This document shows, piece after piece, positions 36,171 to 49,899 of a DNA stretch of 64,000 bases. Positions within the stretch are counted from its first letter, which is position 1. Every line of letters starts with the position of its first letter. Made by a program: the position numbers and the translations under genes. The notes under the pieces were generated by a model, which was not told the DNA's origin, did no database searches, and saw only the letters and a program-made list of their open reading frames with translations. The stretch is from Monarcha castaneiventris obscurior (Eukaryota; Chordata; Aves; Passeriformes; Monarchidae): contig JAMPIT010000484.1 in NCBI GenBank assembly GCA_026261815.1, forward strand, positions 7,414,501-7,478,500, written 5' to 3'.

Positions 36171-39100
36171 CAGTCCCTCCCTCCCATCAGCCAATTCACA
36201 CCAGAACTGCTTCCTGCTAGCCTGGGTCTCAGTCGTTTGAGAGAGCAGCAGAAGAACTGGTGTGCTTTACCCCCAAACACAACAACCTGTTGCCAGCCTG
36301 GGGAACCAGGACAAATGTTCATCCCTCACAAATAAAAGATGGGCAAATAGAAAAACATCCTACCTGGATGAGCCTTCCTGACATAATGAACAATTAAACT
36401 AAACCATCTTCCAGAGCCCAAAAGACATGAGACCCACCCTGGACATATATGGAAGGAGACTGGGACCTCTGGAACTGCCTGTGAAAAGGGTGTTGATTCC
36501 CAGACGGGGCTGGGATAATTACAGAACCCAAAGCATACTCACCTGCAGTGCTGGATTTTTGGGTCCCTTCCCTGTGTGTCAGAGTTTAGCATCTGGCTGT
36601 GGAGGTGCTATGTAGCCCCACCTGGATGGCCACACCCTACACATTTAGCATCCACCTTTCCCAGGTGTCCTACATACACCACCCCCTTGGAACAGGGGCA
36701 TTAGCAGGGGCTTCACTTTAGAAGTGGGCAGTGGACATGCACATTTAGCATGTTGAGAAGCCATCTGATGCACCAGAATAGACAAATTTTGAACCCTGAC
36801 TGTAGCCCAGCTGACGATTTTTGTCTTGCTCTGTGCTGCTGGTAAGAGGGAAGCATTGCCAGAAAAAGCTGCTTCTGAGGACTTAGGCAGGAATATGGCT
36901 TTGTGACCACTGACACAGGAAGATTTTCCTGCTTCTTACCCACCCTTCATATGTGCAACTACTTGGCCCTGACTCCACGGAGGAACTGGGGTAGTAGCTG
37001 AGTGTTTAAGTCATACAGAATCTATCAAAACCAGTTCAGGTTCCTCTGCAGGTCTGTCACTGGGATGCGCACAAAAAACATCTATTCCTTGACCTCATTA
37101 TGCTTGGAGCCTTCAATCCCACCCTGAAGCTCTCCCAGGACTTCCCTGACAAAATAAGTCTCACAAAATACAAAGCAAAGAACTAACTGCAAGCATTACC
37201 TGGTCCCTTCTTTCTAGGTGGTTGAGACCCATACACAATACTGATGCACATGTGTTCATGCCCTCTTTATCCTCCCCCTCAGCTGTCCCAAATATTTATG
37301 TGAAGGACAACAGCTCCAAGAGGAAGCCCTGGGAAAGCCTTACTGGGGTGGTCACAAGGCTGGTAGCAAAGAGTACTGAAGGACACCCAAATTTATAGCT
37401 CTGCTCCCAGTCAGGCAGAGCAGAGCTAGAGAAACAGCTTGATTCTGCTCTGGAAATGTCTTTTTTTTTTTTGAACACAAAATATTTATTGGGTAAAAAC
37501 ACAGCCCACTTCCACCTGCCACCTTTCATAATAGTGAGCCCTGCTCAGTTTTTTGAATGAGAGTGTGTGGGTGCAGCCTTCAGGAGATGCTCCTTGGCTG
37601 TGCATTGCTGATGCACATCGGTACCTCCCTGAAACAGCAGCAATTGGACACCCTTGACTGAGTGCCTCTGTCATGAGCAGTGACCCTACGGCCTGTGACA
37701 GCTTTTTGTGTCCTCAAACCCCAATAAAGCACCCCAGTGACTCCACAGCCCTGAGGCTTGACCACAGAACAGGGAAGCATTAGCCAACTCACTATTTTTA
37801 AGGCATTTGGACCTAAAAGATGAGCTTCAGGTTATGTACTTTAGTGTAAGCAGGGAGAAGATCTTGCATACAAGCATTGCTGCAAGGCAGCATTTAACCT
37901 CCCACTCCAGAGCCTGCAGCCTGTGGCTGAGAAAAGGAGTGCACTGCATCCTGATCCCTGCTGCTTTTAACTCTGCACGTGGCTAGGGGGGTGCTGGCAG
38001 CCCAACCCTCTCCTAAATGGGTGCTGCACTGTGGCACCAGGAGTGGGAAGAGCCACCTCAGGTCAGTCCTGCAAAAACATGAAAACAAAAATGTTTGGTT
38101 TTGCCTGAAAAATATCATTCTAGGTTCAAATCCCTCCTGGGCAGAGATTACAGTCTGGACAGGGCTCAGCTCCTGCAGAGCAAAGCTACACCTTTGGCAG
38201 CATCTAAAATGGCTTGTGGATAGATGGGAGCACTGGCAAACATGGCCAAGGAATGCAAAGATCTCTTGCTGGTTCACTTCAACCCATTGCTGTGATGGAA
38301 TGAGCTCCAACAGTCAAAGGACTTTCTGCCAGTACAACTGCACCTAGATGAAGAATCTGCCAGTACAGTTATGTCAATCCATTTTGGGAAAAGAGGAAAA
38401 CTTCATTCTTCTGCCAGCAAAATTTTAAATTATAGATCAGGCCAAAACTTCTCTCATATTTACAGGGAAGTCCAGCGAAAATATCCTTTTTTTGACAGAC
38501 TTACTTAAAGCATGTGGCATGGAGACTGAAAATGCTATCAACTATTTGACTGACAAGTGTCAGCAGCTGTTCATCCAATTTGTTTTATATTTCAGCAACT
38601 AACAGATTCTTTCCCCTCTGCTGTAATGCATGTCTTCTGGCCCATAGGCATCTTAGAAATTGCTTTTCTGCCTTTCTAGTGACCAAAACGTCAAAAATAT
38701 TAGAAGATAATTCATGTTCAGAAACATAAACAGGCACGCAACAAAGCAAAGATGATTTTGCCAACGTTCAAGCTGTGTACATTTTTAAAAAGTCACAGCA
38801 AACCTAAGGCAAAAATTCTTTCTCTAAGCTTTGAAAGAAAAAGCTAATACAAACAAAGCACATGATAAATCAGCACAGGTTAAACCATCAACTACTAAAA
38901 GGAAAAGCTGCTGTCTAATGGCCAACCAAAATGCAGCTGAGCCATATGTCAACCTCTGCACTTTGGCTGGGAAATTCACAACTCTGCATTTCCATCACCA
39001 GTATTTGTTCAAAAACCTGCTCCATGTTGCCAGGATTCAACAGAGCCACCGTTGTATCAAACCAAACTCAGCTAGGGGAGTCCTTTGAGCTATTCACAAA

Positions 39101-42100
39101 ACCCAGCCCTCTTCATCTCAGATCTAGCACTGCTTTCAGAACTCTTTGATCCCAACTGCATATAGTTATTGCAGTTTTCACCCATCATGAACTTTCTGGA
39201 CTAAAAAAAGCCTGTGTGACACCTCCCTCTGGTAAGCTGTATTCCATGATATTTTCTTTAATCAAACATGTTTAGGCTCTCAAGCTAAACCTGAAGTAGT
39301 ATTTTCCTCAGCCTTTCTAAAAGATACATATTCCATTTCAAGTTGTAAATCCGCATTTGTTGTAACTAGGCAAAATATGAGAGAAAAAAAGTGCAGAGAT
39401 TATATGCAATCTGCCAGCAGAGTTGTGTGCCATGAGGAAAATGCCTCACAGGTCAAAACAAAGAAAAACACTGAGCAACAAATTAGTTGCAGGCAGTAGC
39501 TAATATGGAGATCAAAAGATTAAAATCAACATACAACGATGAAATCACTGGAATAATAGGAGCACTTAAGAAGATTAAGTCAACAGCAGAGTCCAGTACT
39601 ACAAAAAAAAGGTTTTGATTATACAGTAAAATTTTATATTGGGAGAGCAAAAGCAATTACAACCATGACATGCTTCGCTATCCCTGCCTTAGATCATCTT
39701 GGCTCATTTCCTATGCAAGGAATACAGTTGTTGAAATAAACAGAAATGTTATGACTCAAGTGCTCGATTCAAAAACAAACCAGGTGGTCAGATCAGACTG
39801 GGGGCTGTCAAGATGGGGGTCTGTAAAATGAGGACTTGTTGCAGATCCTGGAGGATTCAACAGCTGGGGGGAACAAAGGCCACACCATTTAGGACCAGCT
39901 TTCTGCACAGAGAGCTCCACAAGCAGCTGATGTCAGGGCTGTCCCAGGCTGTCAGCTGGAGAGGAGAAGCATGCACTGGAAGGGAGGTAAGAGCAGATAA
40001 ATAGCTCAAAGACTTGAAGTGAATGTGGTGACAAACTCTGATAAAAGGGAAGGTATTTTTCTATCCAGCTAAATAGGCAAAGATTGCAGGTTTGGTTTTT
40101 ACATCAGAGGCAGAATATGTGGCAGCCTCTAAGCCCATCTGGACCCTCACATCAGGGACAGGAACATGTCCCATAGCCATGTTCATTAGTTCTGGGAGTC
40201 AACCAGTAGCACAGCCCAATGGGGACAGGACAGATGACCAAACAGGGACAGCTAATGCTCACCATGATAGATCTACCCTTGGTCATCTGCTTGGTGTATA
40301 AGCAGGAATTGATGAGCCAGTCCCTGGCCATGACCATGGAACACCAGCCTCATCCATGGACTGCCAAAGGCCTAGAGCTCCCCATGGAGAAACAGTCACC
40401 TTGGTGAGGTCCTCCACACCCAAGAAGTCTCAGAGCTCTTGGTGGGTCTGCAGTGTTCTGTGTTTTGTGAGGAGGAGCTGAAGCAGCTCCTCTGTGCCCT
40501 AGGACTGATGACTTGCCCAGGCTTTTCTCACAACTGGTTTTTCAATATCACTATCTCCAGCCCCACCCCAAAACCACAAGGCAGGCTCATAATTAAATCA
40601 AATAAATAAATTATTGTCTATTTTTACATAATTTTTGGGTGTTATTGAACATTCAGGAAATACTTGGGTTGTGCATTGAAGTTTTTTCCTCCAGTAATGA
40701 GGTCTGGATTTTTAGTTTGGGCTCTCACTGTTGAGGGGATTTTTTGTGGTTCTTCTAGATCATGTCTTCTGGAATGAAATCAGCCGTTTTCTTGTGCCCA
40801 AGCAGCACAGCAGCACTTTCACTCATCAATATGGGAGTCTTGCCAGGCTCTCTCTGACTTAGCCACCATGAGGGACAGGGACACTGCATTCTGGCCAGTC
40901 CCAGACACCCCAGAGGAAGGGGACAACGTGCTGCCCTCCATACCACTCAGCCCTTGGAGTCCAGCTCTGCAGCAGATGGGGACACCTGTGACAACAGTTC
41001 AAACCATGGCAAATACAAATCTCAAACAACCTAATGTAGCATAGCCAGAAAGACTGGACAATACTGAGTGAGGAGTGAGTGGCAAAATGACAGTGGAAAG
41101 ACTAGTTTTGGAAGGATTCTTTCTCTATTTGGTTTTTTTTCATTGAAAAAGCAAGTAATTTTAAAAAGGAGATGTTTTTCTATCTCATTAAGGGGAGAAT
41201 AATTCAAAACACGTGGAGTTTGTCCCACTTACTTTTTTGGCCATCCTTCTTTCAAGCAAAAAAAAGGGAAGGAAGAGGAACATGAAACTGAAGTGGGCTT
41301 CTACCCATTTTCACTGTTTTTTGCTCCTTTTCCTGAAACGTTTTTAGTAGGAAAGTGAGAACAAGGCCATCCCCCTATTATATTCTCCTTCTCTACTTCC
41401 TCCCACCTTTTCTCCTAAATAGAAAATAAGGGGAAAAAACCCCTACAAACCCAGAAAAACTTAAAAGCTCCCACTCTTTCAAAACAACAAAGTACAACAT
41501 TTCAAAACATTAGGAAGGAACATCTTTCAGTTTCAGCGTTCAGAAATGAAACACAGCATTGCTCCATTACTGCAGTGTGAAGGATGACTATTTCCAACAA
41601 TAAAGATGAAGAATAACAGCTCACCCTTTCAACAATTTCTTCCTTGCCTTATTGGCCAGGTTGGCTTTGGATATGGTGCGGATTCCACCGACTCCTCACT
41701 TGCCTCCTGGGCTAGACCAGTCTCACACCAGAAATTAGATTTCCCTCATGATGTCTCTCTCCGCTCCTCACAGGCAGGCAGGCAGCGTTTTTGGGGCATA
41801 AAGCCTGGCTGGGATCAAACCGTTAGTTACCATTCCTGTTGACAGGCAAACTAGAAAAGGCTCTGGCTCACTTTCTCCGAGCTGCGGAAGAAGGAATGAG
41901 CCGGGAAAAGAGTTCATTCAATTGCTTCTGTTTGGCAGCTCTGCAGGACTCTCTGCATAGACAGAAAGAGATGTGGCAAGTAAGGAGTTGCCATTTTTAG
42001 AATTACATAAGCCCATTTGATTGCCGTAGAGGCACTCTGTGCAGCTCCTGCCACGGTGCCCTGCCAGTTGCTCTGCAGTGGGACTAGATTTCAAACAGCT

Positions 42101-43139
42101 TTAGAAGCAGGTCAGATATCAGCTTTTAAAATTGAATTCAGGTTGAAAATGTCGATGTTACTGCTGCCATCACAGACAAAGTAGACCAGCACAGCCATGA
42201 AAGGACTCTGAGCCAGTTTGCTTCCAAAATCCCACTAACTACACTTCCTCTGGGACCTGTACAGTGCTCTAAACTTAGGTCCCTAATAAAAAAAAATCTG
42301 AAAATATAAAATTATCTGCCTATAGATAAGCAGTAACGTACACAACTCAATAAAAGGGATGAAAAAAATATTCTGGAGGATCTCAAAGCCTCTGTTCCAT
42401 CCAAGGTGGCCTTGCTAGGCAGCAGGGTCACCCTACCAATGCTATGGGCCCTGCAGGATAAGATGGAACGATGCCCATGGGAAGTGAGGCATACAGTACT
42501 GCAGGGGTACTGCTCCAGTTTACAAATTATCACGGGAAAGATTCACATGGGTAACAACCCTCGCTTCATCCCTGCCCCAAACTTTGCTACCCTGACTTCT
42601 CTGTTCATCGCCCATTAATTTGCCCAAACAGTGTCTGTCTCTGACCACTGCAAACCGACCTGTGGCCAAACACCTTGGGAGCATCCTTGGGCTGACCGTT
42701 CGAGGTCATAATTGCTGCCTTGTATGGAGACAGACCCAAATCCAGCACGGTGAGGCCAGGGCCGGGCAGCCCCACAGCCCAGGCCTCCTCTCAGCTCAAC
42801 CCCGGGCCCCTCCAGCGCACCTTTGCACAAAGCTGCAAAGCCACAGAAAAAGCTGCTCCCCCACCCTGGCTCACAAAGACAGCCCCATCCTAATTGCCTG
42901 GGCTGGTGGCTCACTCGGCAGTGCATCACCTTCTATAAAAAAATAAAAGGGAAAAAAATTGGGAAAAAAGTATTTCGAAAAAATACCAATAGAAAGCAAA
43001 GCAGCATAGAAATCAAAGCCACCATTTCTGGGAGATTGAAGCATAATGCTAATAACTTTCGGCAGCTTCCACTGTGGAGTTTAAGCAGCTGCCAAGTTAA
43101 ATAACTAGGAGGATCCTAAGCTATCTTCCAGACCAGAAA

Positions 43140-43830
43140 TGCCCAGTGCCGACTGCCCGGGCGGAGGCGGCCCGACGGACGCGGGAAGCTGGGCCGGGCC
43201 TGCGGGGCCTTGCGCTCCCGCCCGCCTGGGACCCACCCGGGACGTGTCCCCGGGAGTCCCTCACCAAGCGGCTCTGGCTGTCCAGGAGCGAAAGGGGAAT
43301 CCCCGCCGGTTTTCGATGTCAGCGGCCGGGGAGCGTTTGGAGCTGGGACTGCCGGGAGCGTACGGGACCCCCGAGAGGCGCGGCCGCTGGAGAAGCCGCG
43401 GGTGACCCGGCGTGTCCCGCAGGGCGCCGGCCCGGCCTGCCCGGGCACCGCACTCGTTCTTCTCGGGAGGCAGCGGTGTAAAAATCACCGTAGGAGCGAT
43501 CGCGTCCGCAATGGGATAGTCTTTGCGGCGTGCGCCTTCTTGAGAAAAACACGCAAACCATTTCTCCCCCCAAATGCCGGGGGTGAAGGATTAAAACCCC
43601 ACGGGAGAACTGCCTCCACGGGAGAGGCGGAACGCGGGCCCGAGCCGGGAGTCCGGTGCGGAGCCGAGCCGGGAGCCCGCGGCACGCCCGACGTGCAGCC
43701 GCTGCTGCCTCCCAAAGCCGGGCTGGGCCGCTCGGCCCCCCCAGAGCCACCCCCGCCCCACTCGGCACTCCGGGGGCAGAGGGGCTCGGGCTCGGTGGTG
43801 GGCAGGCGACGGGGCTAGGGCAGCTGTCTC
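43140..43830. promoter_or_regulatory. CpG island upstream of FEZF2 (distal)
   Basis: GC content and CpG frequency rise abruptly at about 43140 and fall at about 43830. Long overlapping ORFs on both strands here are a by-product of few stop codons. Such islands around developmental transcription factors are usually unmethylated and Polycomb-bound, which is an inference here. Confidence 0.6.
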
Positions 43831-43989
43831 AAAGTCACTCAGTTGTAATATGCTCGCCGGAGCAGCAGAAGTCGAATCGATAGAGACGGCCTCCAGCTGT
43901 GCCTAAACCTGCGATTTAAATTAAAATACTGAGCTCTGATGCCCGGGTCTTAGCTGGGATCTCAACGCCCTGATGCGTAAGGCGTGCGG

Positions 43990-44340
43990 CACCCGGTTTT
44001 GAGCCGACCAGGAGACAGCGGCACGGCCCGAGCCGGTACCCGGCCTCGGGATATACGGGAACTTCTCCGGGCTGCAGGAAGAAGGCAGCCCCGGGGCTCC
44101 GCAAGGCCCTCCCCCCCGGCCTCTCCTCGCCCCCGGGAGCCTCGAGGCCTGCGGGACCCGCTGCCCCGAGCAGGGTGGTGGGTGCGGAGCAGCGAGCCGG
44201 CAGTCGTCCCCTCGGCCAGGGAGGGAGGGAAAGAAGGAGAGACCCGGTTCAGCAAACACCCCGGCGAGGACGAGGACGGCTCGGGGAAGCTGGCAGCGAG
44301 CTCCCGGCCCCGGCTCCGCAGCCCTTCTTTTATCCTGCCC
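43990..44340. promoter_or_regulatory. CpG-rich block
   Basis: This is a second CpG-dense stretch, separated from the first by about 150 bp of AT-richer DNA that includes a GATTTAAATTAAAA stretch. I recognise no gene in it. Confidence 0.5.
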
Positions 44341-44620
44341 GAAATCATCTCGTTTACAGAAAATATTTGTTTGCACTATTAGTTGGTACTGGAGTTAATT
44401 ACTCAACGTGTGAGCGGGGAGTAGTATGGATAAAAGCAGCCCCAGTGTTTATTGTGTGGGTGAGCTGTTTGAGCGGTGCTTGAATAAACTGCAATTAGGG
44501 TTAGATAGAGATTAATTAACATGTGAGTGGCAAGGTGTAAAATAGTTCCCAACCCTCCACTCAGTATAATCTGCAGGCGAGGAAAAGAAGTTTGTGGAGG
44601 CTAATTAAATACTTCGCTAA
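44340..44620. promoter_or_regulatory. AT-rich homeodomain-motif block between CpG islands
   Basis: About 280 bp of AT-rich DNA lies between GC-rich blocks, about 2 kb upstream of FEZF2 exon 1. It has TTAATTAC (near 44396), ATTAATTAAC (near 44512) and CTAATTAAAT (near 44602). Composition and position suggest an upstream FEZF2 enhancer. Not proven. Confidence 0.4.
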
Positions 44621-45540
44621 AGCCCGCGAGCCCCGGGAGCTAGCAGAGCCCAGCCCAGCCGCCGCCTGCCCGCTCCCGCTGCCCGGAGGAGGCGCGGGCT
44701 GGGCGGGCAGCGCTGCTCAAACTCGGCGCGCCTCCCCGGGGCTCAGCCGGGCTCTCCCACAGCCCTGACACCGGACACGGCTTCTGTGGTTCTCCGTGGT
44801 CCCGTCCCAGCCTCTCCCCCAGAAGTGGGACGGTTCCTTCGCTCCCTTGCACCCTGACCCGTCAGATCCGGGCGGGCAGGGCTGGGCGGACGCCAACACC
44901 TGATGCTGCAGGCGGGGTGTCCCCCGGGGCTGGGCGCTCCCCTCTGCCCGCAGGCAGCCCGGGGCGGCCGCCGCTTTTAAAGTTTGTTTCTGGAGCGTGT
45001 TGTGGTTCGCAGGTGAAAAAGCCTGTCTGCAAACAGCCGCCGGCGAGCTGCCCCGGCGGGGAGAGGAGGCGCGGCTTTGTCAGCGCCGCACAAAACCCCC
45101 GAATTCCTCTAAACTTTCTTAGGCGGGCGAGGGAGGCGGAAAAAAAATATATAGGGGCCTTTTCATTGCTTGCTTTACCTCTGGCCAGGCTCAATCTAAA
45201 CCCTTCGCTCCCCGCCTCTCCCCCGGATAATCCTCCCCTTTATTTTAGAAACACACAAAACCAGGTTCCACGCAGCGCTATAGTGGCTACAAGTGAAAGA
45301 GAATTGAGCGCCCTGAATCGCCGGGGGAAAATTGGTTCGGCTGAATAGCCCCGGCGAGGGACGGAGCGGCTAATCAGAGCCGGGGGGTGCTGCCCTGCAG
45401 CCGGGCCCCCCCAAACAGGTGGACGCGGGACTCCCTCAATTACCGTGTCCTCGCATCTGAGGTTTCTACAAATCCTCCCCTCCCGCATCACGGCGTTTTA
45501 ATTACAGAGGAAGGAGAACGAAAGAAACCCCGGCATCCAG
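44620..45540. promoter_or_regulatory. CpG-rich block, FEZF2 upstream
   Basis: GC-rich, CpG-dense DNA with short AT-rich interruptions (ATATATAGG near 45149, TTTATTTTAG near 45239). I recognise no gene. Confidence 0.5.
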
Positions 45541-45566
45541 GCGCTATAATGTAGCGTCGCCTATTT

Positions 45567-45618
45567 GGGGGGGAGGGGGGGGAAAGGGGGAAGAAGAAAG
45601 TGCCGGGGGAGGGGGGGG
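45567..45618 (+). other. G-run cluster, potential G-quadruplex
   Basis: Runs of 7, 8 and 5 G (45567-45590) are followed after a short gap by runs of 5 and 8 G (45605-45618). Loops are 1 to 3 nt within each part. This meets the usual quadruplex pattern, about 0.9 kb upstream of FEZF2 exon 1. Confidence 0.6.
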
Positions 45619-45779
45619 CAGGACAAGGGCTAGAAGGGCAAGGGAGAGTCGCCGGGTGCCCCCGGGGCAGCGGGCACCTTTAGGGGGTGAACTTGCAGAA
45701 CTTCCCTTCGCTGAACACAGGTCTTTATTATTTTTTTTTCAGCAGCGAAATCGAGTCCTGGACACGACTCCCTCCACAT

Positions 45780-45960
45780 TTATTTAAGGCTAATCACTAG
45801 CTACCCTGAGAGGGGAGAGGGCTGGAATTAAACTTAGTTTAATTAACATTAATGCACTGTCCTAATTAATGGGTTGGCTATTAATTTATACATGCTGGAG
45901 AGGCTCGCAGATAAGTGACAATTTATTAATTATCTTCCAGCTCGGTTGCAACGGAGCTGA
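45780..45960. promoter_or_regulatory. Dense homeodomain-core cluster upstream of FEZF2
   Basis: Many TAAT/ATTA cores lie within 180 bp (GGCTAATCACTAG, AGTTTAATTAACATTAATG, CCTAATTAATGGG, TTTATTAATTATC). The cluster is unique in sequence and sits between G-rich DNA and the promoter. It is a strong candidate proximal enhancer by motif density. Confidence 0.45.
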
Positions 45961-46429
45961 TTGCAGATGGGTTGCCAAAATAACTCGAGCATGGTTGCGT
46001 GGTAGATGCTTTAAGAAAAAAAATCATTCTCCCCCTTCTTAAAAAAAAAAAAAAAAGGAAGATGAAGAAAAAAAATTCCTCACGCTCACTCGGAGTGGCT
46101 CTTCTAACCCCAGCAAGAACTGGAGCACTCTTTTCCACCCAACTTGTGAATCGCACTTGCCTTCTAATTTGCCACATGCAAAACGATTCCTCTGCTTTGC
46201 AAGTTGCTTTTTAAGAAGGGAGAGAGAGAGGAAAAACCCAGCTCGCACACGAGCGATTTGTGTGTCTTAAACTGGAAGGAAATCGTGCGTGGAGAGGGGG
46301 GGCTCGTCTTCCTCTCTCTGCCCCAACCCACCGCGCTCCAGCCCGGCGCCTCGGCTTGGGGAAGATCCATGGTGGCATCCCCATGTCATTCTGCTCAAAG
46401 TGACTTCATATGTCAGCTTTAAATGTACG

Positions 46430-46525
46430 AGACCGTGATCTGACGCTCAGGAAGATGTTTGCTATCAAAATGTGACTGTGGCCACACTGCGCTGCTTGGA
46501 TGAGTCTCGCCGGCACTGGGCAAAG
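46430..46525 (+). other. FEZF2: FEZF2 non-coding first exon (5' end uncertain)
   Basis: A strong donor (caaag then gtaagt-like gtaagtgg) ends at 46525 and pairs with the acceptor at 46874. Human FEZF2 also has a non-coding first exon, as I recall. No clear initiator is visible; a weak TTTAAATG at about 46420 could position a start near 46450. The exon contains two upstream ATGs (46455 and 46500). Confidence 0.5.
46455..46475 (+). other. Upstream ORF in FEZF2 leader (6 codons)
   Basis: ATG, five sense codons and TGA (product MFAIKM) lie wholly in the first exon. -3 is A and +4 is T. A second ATG at 46500, in weak context, would after splicing read past the FEZF2 start in another frame to TAA at 47005-47007. 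Both would be expected to lower FEZF2 translation from mRNAs starting in exon 1. Confidence 0.4.
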
Positions 46526-46780
46526 GTAAGTGGTCCCAAAGCGAGCCCCGCCACCCCTCGCCATGCCCCCCCCCGCCCCTGCTCCCGCATTTCCCGGACA
46601 GTGGCCGTTGGTGGGGCTGGGCTGGGTGGCATTGGGCTGGGGGAGGTTTTTCTTTTTCTTTCCTTTTTTTTTTTTTTAATACTAACAAGGTCTAGCTTGC
46701 ATGTTACTTTAGCGTGTTCCGCTTAATGAGCAGTAATCTGGTACCCTACGTGCCATTGTTCTTGAATATGTTCATTTGAA

Positions 46781-46788
46781 TATAAATA
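46781..46788 (+). promoter_or_regulatory. FEZF2: TATA box, candidate internal FEZF2 promoter
   Basis: TATAAATA followed by GG is a canonical TATA element. A start about 30 bp downstream would be near 46811, giving a leader of about 120 nt before the FEZF2 ATG without splicing of intron 1. It is an inference from motif and spacing. Confidence 0.5.
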
Positions 46789-46792
46789 GGGA

Positions 46793-46822
46793 GGGGGTGC
46801 CCGTGGGGGGTGGGGTGGGGGG
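46793..46822 (+). other. G-quadruplex motif at the candidate start site
   Basis: Runs of 5, 6, 4 and 6 G are separated by loops of 7, 1 and 1 nt, a textbook quadruplex pattern on the coding strand. It begins 5 bp after the TATA box and covers the predicted start site. Confidence 0.6.
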
Positions 46823-46930
46823 AGAACAAGGTGCTTATTAAATTGATTTGTCTCCTGGCTTTTCTGGAATGCAGAGCCGAGAGCGGGAGAGAGTCGCTGC
46901 TCACACCAAGTTCCCGCACGGCGGAGCGAC

Positions 46931-48854
<1,924 letters not shown>

Positions 48855-49190
48855 GGGGCCGGAGCGCCGCCGCACTCGGACCCGCTCCACCAGGCCAGCA
48901 CTATTTATCCAAATCAGCCTTCGCTTCTCTGTCTTTTCCCCAGCGAGCTCAGCCGCCGGTAGCAAGCGACCCCGAGTCGCAGTTGTATATAAGAGGAATC
49001 TTATTTAATGGCGCGTTGCACCGCCGGAGCGGGCCAGGACGGGCCGGGCTGGCCGGCCCCTGCCCGGTGCCAGGACAGCGCTCTTTATACGTGTCTGTAA
49101 ATCTCCATTTTAAATGTACGCTCGACTAAGTGAGGAATATATCTATATCTATCATGGGACAATAAACCGGCCCTTCGCAGGTCTCTCATT
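48855..49190 (+). other. FEZF2: FEZF2 3'UTR
   Basis: It runs from after TAA to about 20-30 nt past AATAAA at 49161. The middle is AT-rich (TATATAAGAGG, TATTTAATGG; atatatctatatctat near 49138), the rest GC-rich. The end point is inferred. Confidence 0.65.
49161..49166 (+). terminator. FEZF2: FEZF2 poly(A) signal
   Basis: AATAAA lies 307 nt after the stop codon and is the only such hexamer before the next CpG-rich block. A T/GT-containing stretch (aggtctctcatttcc) follows within 30 nt. Confidence 0.65.
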
Positions 49191-49899
49191 TCCCACGTGG
49201 GCCCCGGCCCGAGTGGGGAGCGGGCTGCACGGCGCTATCCCCCCTGTGAACGCAGCTTGCAGGAGCTGCGGGAGTCGGGCCCTGCCGCTTCGGGGTCCGC
49301 CGAGCGCCGCGAGCATCAGAGGAGCAAAACAGGGCGGGAGGGAGCCGGGCGGCTTCAGAGGCCTGCTGCTGCCCCCCGGAACGGGGGCAGAGCCCTTGCA
49401 GGACCCCCGGCGGGGCTGCGCGGCCCCGACCGCCGGCGCGAAGGGTGGCTTGGAGTTTCCCAGCGCCGCTTTTCGGGGTCGGTTCATTACGGCGTGTTTA
49501 AACTGCTCCTGAATGACTATCTTTCCTTGCATGCAGATAAAATGATCTCACGCTTGCTTTCCGAGTAATGACCCAAATTAAGAGAGAAAACACAGACCCT
49601 TCAAACCGCATTACATTAATCTAATCACTCCCAGCAGGCCTCAGAAACTCTTTTTGATCAGAATATGGATAATCAACCACTTGGATTACACTAAATATTC
49701 CCATCTCCCCCCCGCCCTCACTTTTAATACGCAAGTGTCTATTCCGGCCACGTCGTTAGGAACAATATTACTCTATCGGAGAAAGGAGATTGAGGCGGCC
49801 GGGCTCTGTGCGTGCTGCTTGGGCCGGGCTTGCCAATGAAGAGGGGAACGAGAGAGGCACCGAAATGCCTGGGGACGGCGTAATGGGGAGCTCACCTTT

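Larger units (their letters stand above)
35586..43130. other. Intergenic region CADPS to FEZF2, distal part
   Basis: There are no genes that I can support. A CR1 fragment lies at about 35972-36137, with a shared junction sequence to about 36170. The stretch 36150-36960 is of uncertain origin. The rest is unique-looking DNA of mixed composition with short A/T runs (37461-37472). The ORFs here are short and have no recognisable domain. Confidence 0.75.
46526..46874 (+). other. FEZF2: FEZF2 intron 1 (349 bp)
   Basis: GT at 46526 and AG at 46873-46874 bound it. It holds a C-run block (46566-46579), a pyrimidine tract (about 46647-46678), a TATA box and a G-run cluster, so it may double as a promoter for transcripts starting just before the coding exon. 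Confidence 0.7.

Noticed and set aside
43210..43818. 202-codon ORF in the upstream CpG island
   Set aside because: Overlapping ORFs exist in many frames on both strands here; stop codons are simply rare in this composition. No domain, splice pattern or poly(A) signal supports a gene.
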